From Kiritimatiellia bacterium (lineage in GTDB: Bacteria > Verrucomicrobiota > Kiritimatiellia > RFP12 > UBA1067), in contig JAFPDR010000079.1 in the NCBI GenBank assembly GCA_017389885.1, positions 1-9,242 of the forward strand: a DNA stretch of 9,242 nucleotides, in the 5' to 3' direction. Within the stretch, counting starts at the first letter, position 1. Every line of letters starts with the position of its first letter. Shown piece by piece: positions 1-4,849 of this stretch. Made by a program: the position numbers and the translations under genes. A model generated the notes under the pieces. It searched no databases. It saw only the letters and a program-made list of their open reading frames with translations, and had not been told where the DNA came from.

Positions 1-372
1 CTTGATGGGCGAGCCTGCCTTGACGAGGACGACCTGGGAGTTGTCGACGTAGGGGACGGTCCATGTATACGCATCCTCGCGCCCCTGGATCGTGAAGCCG
101 TTCCAGATGCAGTCGATCGAGCCGGAGTTGAGCTCCATGTCCTTCGCGTCCCAGTTGATGGGGTTTGCGACGAACTTCCAGCCCCTGCGCGCGCAGACTT
201 CGCGCGCGAGGTCGAGGTCGAAGCCCTTGTACTCGCTGCCCTCCTTGAATCCGTACGGAGGGAAGTCCGCGTCGAACCCTACCGTGAACTTCCTCGTTCC
301 GTCGTCCTTTTCGCCGCATCCCGCGATGACGACCGACATGGCCGCGAGCGCAACCGCCGTGAGCATCTTCAT
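1..372 (-). CDS. Amino-acid ABC transporter substrate-binding lipoprotein (partial, 3' end outside window)
   Basis: The 124 visible codons start at ATG 372 and run off the left edge without a stop. Residues 1-19 (MKMLTAVALAAMSVVIAGC) are a lipoprotein signal with lipobox IAGC, so Cys19 would be lipidated and the protein membrane-anchored outside the cytoplasm. The rest matches the N-terminal lobe of family 3 solute-binding proteins (SBP_bac_3, polar amino acids): GFDADFPPYG at 32-41, GFDLDLA at 50-56, and LNSGSIDCIWNGFTI at 81-95. These proteins capture an amino acid and deliver it to a permease/ATPase pair, which would lie beyond the window. AAGGAG ends about nine bases before ATG 372, supporting that start; a second in-frame ATG (366) is less well spaced. 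The gene is transcribed away from nifS. Ligand specificity cannot be read from this fragment. Confidence 0.88.
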   Translation of the reverse strand, partial: MKMLTAVALAAMSVVIAGCGEKDDGTRKFTVGFDADFPPYGFKEGSEYKGFDLDLAREVCARRGWKFVANPINWDAKDMELNSGSIDCIWNGFTIQGREDAYTWTVPYVDNSQVVLVKAGSPIK

Positions 373-418
373 TTTCGTTTTCTCCTTTTGTGTGGTGTTT
401 TAAGATGACTGTTCCCTA

Positions 419-427
419 ATTATACCA
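419..427 (-). promoter_or_regulatory. Extended -10 promoter of the solute-binding protein gene
   Basis: On the minus strand TGGTATAAT is a perfect -10 hexamer with a TGn extension. Transcription would start near 412, leaving a 5' leader of about 40 bases that contains the Shine-Dalgarno sequence. No -35 hexamer is recognisable. It is one arm of the inverted repeat shared with the nifS promoter. Confidence 0.65.
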
Positions 428-467
428 AATTTTGCGGCGAATGCGCCGCGCGGGGCGAAACAAAATG

Positions 468-476
468 TGGTATAAT
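468..476 (+). promoter_or_regulatory. Extended -10 promoter of nifS, leaderless geometry
   Basis: TGGTATAAT has a perfect -10 hexamer at 471-476. Only seven bases (ATCCCCA) separate it from the ATG at 484, so a start at the usual distance would fall on or next to the A of the start codon. No Shine-Dalgarno sequence and no -35 element are visible. Confidence 0.65.
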
Positions 477-483
477 ATCCCCA

Positions 484-1671
484 ATGGAAAAGACAGTGTA
501 TTTCGACAACAACGCGACCACGCGCGTGGCGCCCGAGGTGCGCGACGTTATGCTTCCGTTCCTCGACGGCCTCTACGGGAACCCGAGCTCGATGCATGCG
601 TTCGGGGGGCGCGTCGCCAAGTACGTAGACCGCGCGCGCGAGGAGGTCGCCCGCTTCGTGAACTGCTCGCCCGAGGAGATCATCTTCACCTCGTGCGCGA
701 CGGAATCCGACAACGCCGCGATCCGCGGCACGGCGGACTGGTTCGGCAAAGACCTCAAGGTCATCACGACAGCCGTGGAGCATCCGGCCGTCCTCCAGCC
801 CGTTAGGAGGCTCAAGGCGCAGGGACACGAGACGGTGGAGCTGCCGGTGAACGGCGTCGGGCAGATCGACCTCGACCAGCTGCGCGCCGAGCTCGCCTCC
901 GCGAAGGGCCCGAAGCTCGTCTCCGCGATGTGGGCGAACAACGAGACGGGGACGCTCTTCCCGATCGCGAAGATCGCGGAGATATGCAGGGAATACGGCG
1001 CGGTCCTCCACACGGACGCGGTGCAGGCCGCCGGAAAGGCGAAGATCGACGTCCAGGCCGTTCCCGTCGACATGCTGTCCATCTCGGGTCACAAGTTCCA
1101 CGCCCCCAAGGGAATCGGCTTCATGTACGTGCGCAAGGGCACGAAGATCAAGCCCTTCATGCTCGGCGGGCACCAGGAGTCCGGGCGCCGCGCCGGCACC
1201 GAGAACGTCCCCTACATCGTCGGGCTCGCCAAGGCCTGCGAGCTCGCGCGCCTCGGCATGGCCGACGAGGAGAGGAAGCTCACCGCGCTCCGCGACAGGC
1301 TCGAGGCCGGGATACTCGCGAAGTGCCCCGACGTGCGCGTCAACGGCGACAAGGAGAACCGCCTCCCCAACACGCTCAACGTCTCGTTCGAGTACATCGA
1401 GGGAGAGGCCATCGCCTACCACCTGAGCGACCTCGGCATCTGCATCTCCACCGGCTCCGCGTGCGCCTCGGGATCGCTCGACCCCAGCCACGTCATCCGC
1501 GCGATGGGAGTCCCCTTCACCGCGGTCCACGGCTCGGTGCGCTTCTCGCTCTCGCGCTACAGCACGGACGAGGAAGTCGACTACGTGCTCGAGAAGCTCC
1601 CGCCCGTAATCGCGAACCTGCGCGAGCTTTCCCCGTTCGGACCCGGCAAGGACGTCAGTACGTTTAAGTAA
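484..1671 (+). CDS. nifS: Cysteine desulfurase, NifS type
   Basis: This PLP enzyme (395 residues) converts cysteine to alanine and a protein-bound persulfide, the sulfur source for Fe-S clusters and other thio-cofactors. Family landmarks are all present: YFDNNATT (6-13), GNPSS (32-36), the cofactor-stacking His100, HTDAVQ (176-181, Asp178 contacting the PLP nitrogen), SGHKFHAPKG (201-210, Lys204 forming the Schiff base), and STGSACASGSLDPSHV (322-337) with the catalytic Cys327. Length is normal and the protein looks complete. The start at 484 is fixed by the FDNNATT N-terminus and the -10 box just upstream; no Shine-Dalgarno sequence is seen. It leads an apparent operon with a lipoprotein gene 12 bases downstream. 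No nifU/iscU scaffold, iscR or other Fe-S gene is next to it, so the choice between nifS and iscS naming rests on sequence style alone. Confidence 0.93.
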   Translation: MEKTVYFDNNATTRVAPEVRDVMLPFLDGLYGNPSSMHAFGGRVAKYVDRAREEVARFVNCSPEEIIFTSCATESDNAAIRGTADWFGKDLKVITTAVEHPAVLQPVRRLKAQGHETVELPVNGVGQIDLDQLRAELASAKGPKLVSAMWANNETGTLFPIAKIAEICREYGAVLHTDAVQAAGKAKIDVQAVPVDMLSISGHKFHAPKGIGFMYVRKGTKIKPFMLGGHQESGRRAGTENVPYIVGLAKACELARLGMADEERKLTALRDRLEAGILAKCPDVRVNGDKENRLPNTLNVSFEYIEGEAIAYHLSDLGICISTGSACASGSLDPSHVIRAMGVPFTAVHGSVRFSLSRYSTDEEVDYVLEKLPPVIANLRELSPFGPGKDVSTFK

Positions 1672-1683
1672 GGTTGGAAAGTC

Positions 1684-2097
1684 ATGAGCTATGATTCACA
1701 TGCCCCTCGCGCCTCTCGCGCCCCCCGTGCAATTGGCGTCGTGCTCTTGGCGGCGCTTGCCTTCGCCGCGGCGCTTTCGGGATGCCGCAGGGAGGACGTG
1801 CGCGAGTTCACCGTGGAGATACCCGGCCTCACGCAGGAGAACAGGCAGAAGGTCGTGGACGCGTTCACGGTCCGCAAGCCCGGGCAGAACCCCCATGTCT
1901 ACGAGGGGATCCGCCCCGACACCTTCTCGTTCGACTTCGAGAAGAGGACGCTCACGATGAAGTACGACTCGATGAAGATCGCGAAGACGAACATCAGGAT
2001 GCTCATCGAGGCCGCCGGCGTCGAAGTGCACTTCCCGTCCAACAACGCCTCCGGCGTCGCCGGATACCTCGACTACAAGCCCGCGTCCGCGGACTGA
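1684..2097 (+). CDS. Small lipoprotein with a degenerate heavy-metal-associated (HMA)-like domain
   Basis: The protein has 137 residues. An Arg-containing N-region, a hydrophobic stretch (about 17-31) and the lipobox LSGC with Cys34 indicate an exported lipoprotein. Residues 39-116 follow the beta-alpha-beta-beta-alpha-beta pattern of HMA domains. EFTVEIPGLTQENRQKVVDAF (41-61) resembles the first strand, metal loop and first helix. RTLTMKYD (88-95) and IRMLIEAAGVEV (104-115) resemble the later strand and the second helix with its usual AG turn. Where HMA proteins have GMTCxxC, this one reads GLTQENR (48-54), with Gln51 and Arg54 replacing both cysteines, so copper-type binding is not expected. 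It lies 12 bases after nifS, with GGAAAG just ahead of the ATG, and four bases before the next gene, so it is probably co-transcribed. Export and lipidation are well supported; the HMA relationship is inferred by eye. Confidence 0.7.
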   Translation: MSYDSHAPRASRAPRAIGVVLLAALAFAAALSGCRREDVREFTVEIPGLTQENRQKVVDAFTVRKPGQNPHVYEGIRPDTFSFDFEKRTLTMKYDSMKIAKTNIRMLIEAAGVEVHFPSNNASGVAGYLDYKPASAD

Positions 2098-2101
2098 CGG
2101 C

Positions 2102-2857
2102 ATGGACGCCAGGACGAAGTCCGTCCTCTGCAGCTGCGCGGAGAAGTACGAGACGCGCTCGTTCATGTACGAGGGCACGGGCGACCCCTCGCAGTTCATG
2201 CACGCCGTCGAAGGGGACGCGAACCGCGAGGCGACGGCGTTCGTCGCGTCCGCGCTAAGCTTCGGGAGCCGCGCGCAGTTCCTTCCGAAGATACAGCGGA
2301 TCGTCGACTGCGCAGGACGCGACGTCGACAGGTGGATACGCACTGGCGCCTTCGAGCGCGACTTCCGTCCGGACGACGCGCGCTGCTTCTACAGGTTCTT
2401 CACCTACGCGACGATGAACTCGTTTTTCCGCGCGTACCGCGGCATAATGGAGGAGCACGGAACGCTCGGAGGCTTCGTAAGGTCCGCGGCCGAAGGCGAC
2501 GCCGTGAAGGCAGTGGAGGCGATCTGCGCGAAGTTCCGCGAGGCAGGCTCCGAGGCGGTCGTGCCGAAGGACCCCAAGTCGGCGTGCAAGCGCGTGTGCA
2601 TGTTCCTGAGGTGGATGGTCCGAAGCGGCTCTCCCGTGGACCTCGGACTGTGGTCCGGCTTCATCGACCGCCGCACACTCGTCATCCCGCTCGACACGCA
2701 CGTCCTCCAGGAGGCGAAGAAGCTCGGACTCGTGAAAAGCGCCTGCGCCTCCATGTGCGCCGCGAGGCGACTCACCGCCGCGCTCGCGGAGGCGTTCCCG
2801 GACGATCCGACGCGCGGAGACTTCGCGCTCTTCGGCGCGGGGGTTGACGGCGAATAG
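2102..2857 (+). CDS. TIGR02757 / DUF2400 family protein (HhH DNA-glycosylase-like fold)
   Basis: This 251-residue protein has the family's conserved C-terminal blocks: KRVCMFLRWMVR (163-174), VDLGLW (179-184), VIPLDTHV (194-201), and GDFALFGAGV (239-248). The family is broadly distributed in bacteria. It is related by fold to helix-hairpin-helix base-excision repair proteins, but its biochemical activity is not settled, so no reaction is assigned. The length is usual for the family and no truncation is evident. The N-terminal part is cysteine-rich (Cys10, Cys12, Cys70, Cys95, Cys142, Cys162, Cys166) but shows no spacing typical of an Fe-S cluster. The ATG lies four bases after the preceding stop, and no strong Shine-Dalgarno sequence is seen, so translation may depend on the upstream gene. 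It ends the plus-strand operon and converges on rpsG across a shared terminator region. Confidence 0.82.
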   Translation: MDARTKSVLCSCAEKYETRSFMYEGTGDPSQFMHAVEGDANREATAFVASALSFGSRAQFLPKIQRIVDCAGRDVDRWIRTGAFERDFRPDDARCFYRFFTYATMNSFFRAYRGIMEEHGTLGGFVRSAAEGDAVKAVEAICAKFREAGSEAVVPKDPKSACKRVCMFLRWMVRSGSPVDLGLWSGFIDRRTLVIPLDTHVLQEAKKLGLVKSACASMCAARRLTAALAEAFPDDPTRGDFALFGAGVDGE

Positions 2858-2870
2858 GGAAAGCGGACAG

Positions 2871-2910
2871 GGGAAAACGAAAGGAGACGGAGCCGAAGCC
2901 CCGTCCCCTT
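2871..2910 (-). terminator. Rho-independent terminator of the rpsL-rpsG operon
   Basis: Read on the minus strand, 2910-2881 forms a 13-bp stem (AAGGGGACGGGGC against GCTCCGTCTCCTT) with two G-U wobbles, closed by a UUCG tetraloop. TCGTTTTCCC (2880-2871) follows, giving a short U-run. On the plus strand the same DNA gives two A-C mismatches and a CGAA loop, followed only by CTTCTTCATT. It is therefore much better for rpsG (stop 24 bases upstream) than for the converging DUF2400 gene, though it may serve both weakly. Confidence 0.82.
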
Positions 2911-2934
2911 CTTCATTCGGAAAAGCGCTGGTGT

Positions 2935-3444
2935 TTACCAGGCGTAATGCGCGAACGCCTTGTTGGCTGCGGCCATCTTGTGGACGTCGTCACGCTTCTT
3001 GATGACGTTGCCCTGGCCCTGGAACGCGTCGATGATCTCGGCTGCGACGGCGGCGGGCATTCCGGCGCCGTGGCGCGCGGAGGCGTACTGCGTCGTCCAG
3101 CGGAGGGCGAGCGACAGCTGGCGGTTGGCGGCGATCGGCACGGGAACCGGATAGGTCGTGCCGCCGACGCGGCGGGTCTTCACCTCGACCTGCGGCTTCA
3201 TGTTGTCGATCGCGGCGGAAACGACCTCGAGCGGATCCTCGAACTGCTTCTCGTCCTTGACGAACTTGGACGGATCCTCCTTCATCTTCTCGGCGACCTT
3301 GTCGATCGCGCCGTAGACGATCCTCTCGGCGACGGTCTTCTTGCCGTCCTTCATGATGACGCGGATCATGTGCGCGACGAGCTCCGAATTGTACTTCGGA
3401 TCGAGAACGACGCGCTTGACGATTGTCTTGCCCCTGCGGCTCAT
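2935..3444 (-). CDS. rpsG: 30S ribosomal protein S7
   Basis: S7 (169 residues) nucleates assembly of the 30S head on the 3' domain of 16S rRNA. The N-terminal MSRRGK, the block VEVKTRRVGGTTYPVPVPI (86-104) with the RNA-binding beta-hairpin, and the ending KKRDDVHKMAAANKAFAHYAW (149-169) are diagnostic. Bacterial S7 is normally about 156 residues. Compared with the E. coli protein as remembered, about 13 extra, mostly charged residues lie around 53-70 (KMKEDPSKFVKDEKQFEDP), after the helix ending DKVAE. The ATG lies three bases after the rpsL stop, and its Shine-Dalgarno sequence GGAGGAG sits inside the last rpsL codons, as in a classical r-protein operon. No fusA follows; the operon ends at a strong terminator. 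Confidence 0.97.
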   Translation of the reverse strand: MSRRGKTIVKRVVLDPKYNSELVAHMIRVIMKDGKKTVAERIVYGAIDKVAEKMKEDPSKFVKDEKQFEDPLEVVSAAIDNMKPQVEVKTRRVGGTTYPVPVPIAANRQLSLALRWTTQYASARHGAGMPAAVAAEIIDAFQGQGNVIKKRDDVHKMAAANKAFAHYAW

Positions 3445-3447
3445 GGC

Positions 3448-3831
3448 TTACTTCTCCTCCTTCTTCTGGCGCTTCATGCCGTACTTGGAGCGGCTGCGGT
3501 TGCGGCCTGCGACGCCAAGGGAGTCGAGCTTGCCGCGGACGATGTGATAGCGGACGCCCGGAAGGTCCTTCACACGGCCTCCGCGCACGAGAACGACGCT
3601 GTGCTCCTGGAGGTTGTGGCCTTCGCCGGGGATGTAGGCCGTGACTTCGACGCCGGTCGTGAGGCGCACACGGGCGACCTTGCGGAGGGCGGAGTTAGGC
3701 TTCTTGGGGGTCATCGTCTTGACGACGAGACACACGCCGCGGCGCTGCGGACACGCCGCCAGCGCAGGCGACTTCGAATGCGATGCGAGGGGATGGCGCC
3801 CCTTGCGGATCAACTGGTTGATAGTCGGCAT
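3448..3831 (-). CDS. rpsL: 30S ribosomal protein S12
   Basis: S12 (127 residues) lies at the decoding centre and contributes to tRNA selection. Conserved blocks are [11 protein letters not shown] (2-12), [17 protein letters not shown] (41-57), [28 protein letters not shown] (69-96) and [10 protein letters not shown] (112-121). Lys43 and Lys88, where substitutions commonly give streptomycin resistance, are the wild-type lysines. Asp89, the residue methylthiolated by RimO in bacteria that have it, is present. The C-terminal KKEEK codons double as the Shine-Dalgarno sequence for rpsG. It is first in its operon: AAAGGAAAG lies about seven bases before the ATG and a -35/-10 promoter lies further upstream. 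Confidence 0.97.
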   Translation of the reverse strand: MPTINQLIRKGRHPLASHSKSPALAACPQRRGVCLVVKTMTPKKPNSALRKVARVRLTTGVEVTAYIPGEGHNLQEHSVVLVRGGRVKDLPGVRYHIVRGKLDSLGVAGRNRSRSKYGMKRQKKEEK

Positions 3832-3868
3832 TATGTTGCTTTCCTTTGCTTTTCCGAATTGAAAGAAT

Positions 3869-3898
3869 AGTATATCATTATTTATGCCCCGCTGACAA
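3869..3898 (-). promoter_or_regulatory. Promoter of rpsL-rpsG (-35 and extended -10)
   Basis: On the minus strand the -35 is TTGTCA (3898-3893, one mismatch to TTGACA). An 18-base spacer follows, and the -10 is TATACT (3874-3869), preceded by TGA, so it is also TGn-extended. Initiation near 3862 would leave a leader of about 30 bases containing the Shine-Dalgarno sequence. It is the only promoter in the window with a recognisable -35, as suits a highly expressed operon. Confidence 0.75.
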
Positions 3899-3941
3899 GG
3901 GGGTAAAATGCATTATTTTTCACCCCCGAGATTTGCGATTT

Positions 3942-3950
3942 TGGTATACT
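3942..3950 (+). promoter_or_regulatory. Extended -10 promoter of the rluD-like gene, leaderless geometry
   Basis: TGGTATACT has its hexamer at 3945-3950, followed by seven bases (ATGCGGC) and then the ATG at 3958, the same spacing as at nifS. The preceding bases TTTTGG also echo the other promoters. No Shine-Dalgarno sequence and no -35 are visible. It diverges from the rpsL promoter within about 50 bp. Confidence 0.65.
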
Positions 3951-3957
3951 ATGCGGC

Positions 3958-4839
3958 ATGCAGCGGTTAGACAAGAGGCTTCTCGAATCCTACCCCGACT
4001 TCTCGAGGTCGAGGATAGAGGGGCTCGTGAAGTCCGGACACGTCACCGTCAACGGCGCGGTTGCGACGAAGGCGGGGATGAAGGTCGCGGAGGACGACGA
4101 GATAGAGGTCGAGATCCCGCCGCCCGTCCCCGCGGTGCCGCAGCCGGAGGACATTCCGATAGACGTCGTCTTCGAGGACGATGAGATGCTCGTCGTGAAC
4201 AAGGCGCCGGGAATGGTCGTACACCCCGCGCCCGGGCACTTCACAGGCACGCTCGTCAACGCCCTTCTCCACCACTGCCCCGACCTCGCCGGCATCGGAG
4301 GCGTCGCGCGCCCGGGCATCGTCCACAGGCTCGACCAGGACACGTCCGGACTCCTCGCCGTCGCCAAGACGCAGAAGGCGATGGAGTCGCTCGCGAAGGC
4401 GTTCGCGTCCCACAAGTGCGTCGAGAAGACGTACCTCGCCGTCGTCCACGGAAGGCCGCGGCTCGACTCGGGGAGGATCGAGAACCTCATCGGACGCCAC
4501 CCCGTCGACCGCAAGCGCATGGCGATCGTCGAGCGGAACGGCAAGGTCGCGATCACGAACTGGCAGCTGGCCTCGGCTCAGCCCGGCATCTCAACTGTGA
4601 TCTGCCGCATCGAGACGGGGCGCACCCACCAGATCCGCGTCCACATGGCCTCGCTGGGGTGTCCGGTGATAGGCGACAGGGTCTACGGGAAGTCCGCGCT
4701 CGACAAGCGCCTCGACCCGGTGCCGGCGCGGCAGATGCTCCATGCGTGGAAGCTCTCGCTGTGGCATCCGACGAAAGGCGTGAAGATGGACTTCACCGCG
4801 CCGATCCCGGATGACATGGCGGTATACGCGCGCGTGTAG
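3958..4839 (+). CDS. rluD: RluA-family 23S rRNA pseudouridine synthase, RluD-like
   Basis: This 293-residue enzyme isomerises uridine to pseudouridine in RNA; RluD acts on helix 69 of 23S rRNA. Residues 1-55 are an S4 RNA-binding domain (RLDKRLLE, FSRSRIEGLVKSGHVTVNG, DDEIEVEIP). The catalytic domain follows, with DEMLVVNKAPGMVVHP (75-90), GIVHRLDQDTSGLLAVAK (120-137) including the catalytic Asp126, KTYLAVVHG (157-165), and GRTHQIRVHM (221-230). These motifs and the S4 domain fit RluD best, although RluA/RluC-type paralogues share them and the target site is not proven. The protein begins almost at the first S4 residue, shorter at the N-terminus than many homologues, which agrees with the promoter lying directly before ATG 3958. 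An ATG at 3951 is out of frame. The gene stands alone, divergent from rpsL and convergent with the large unknown gene. Confidence 0.9.
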   Translation: MQRLDKRLLESYPDFSRSRIEGLVKSGHVTVNGAVATKAGMKVAEDDEIEVEIPPPVPAVPQPEDIPIDVVFEDDEMLVVNKAPGMVVHPAPGHFTGTLVNALLHHCPDLAGIGGVARPGIVHRLDQDTSGLLAVAKTQKAMESLAKAFASHKCVEKTYLAVVHGRPRLDSGRIENLIGRHPVDRKRMAIVERNGKVAITNWQLASAQPGISTVICRIETGRTHQIRVHMASLGCPVIGDRVYGKSALDKRLDPVPARQMLHAWKLSLWHPTKGVKMDFTAPIPDDMAVYARV

Positions 4840-4849
4840 GCGCGCGCGT
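4826..4849. other. CG-alternating inverted repeat at the convergent gene junction
   Basis: ACGCGCGCG (4826-4834) and CGCGCGCGT (4841-4849) form a perfect 9-bp stem around TGTAGG. The loop contains the rluD-like stop codon, and the right arm touches the stop of the converging gene. Neither strand has a following U-run, so it is not a standard intrinsic terminator. It could still pause or separate the two convergent transcripts. Confidence 0.4.

Larger units (their letters stand above)
419..476. repeat. Near-perfect inverted repeat covering two divergent promoters
   Basis: The left arm, 419-434 (ATTATACCAAATTTTG), matches the reverse complement of the right arm, 461-476, at 15 of 16 positions. 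Each arm contains the extended -10 of one divergent gene. The 26-base spacer holds a second, perfect 6-bp inverted repeat (GCGGCG, AATG, CGCCGC; 434-449). The spacer lies upstream of both predicted transcription starts, so it would act as DNA and not as an RNA hairpin. It could be a shared operator, or the symmetry may simply reflect two copies of a conserved promoter motif. Confidence 0.6.

Noticed and set aside
434..449. GCGGCG-AATG-CGCCGC as a terminator
   Set aside because: It lies upstream of both divergent transcription starts and has no U-run; an operator or chance symmetry is more likely.
400..1530. Minus-strand open frame of 376 codons antisense to nifS
   Set aside because: NifS motifs are complete on the plus strand. 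The antisense product has no recognisable domain and begins and ends within nifS and its promoter.
3951..3957. ATG at 3951 as the rluD-like start
   Set aside because: It is out of frame with the S4 domain, and the conserved N-terminus begins at 3958.
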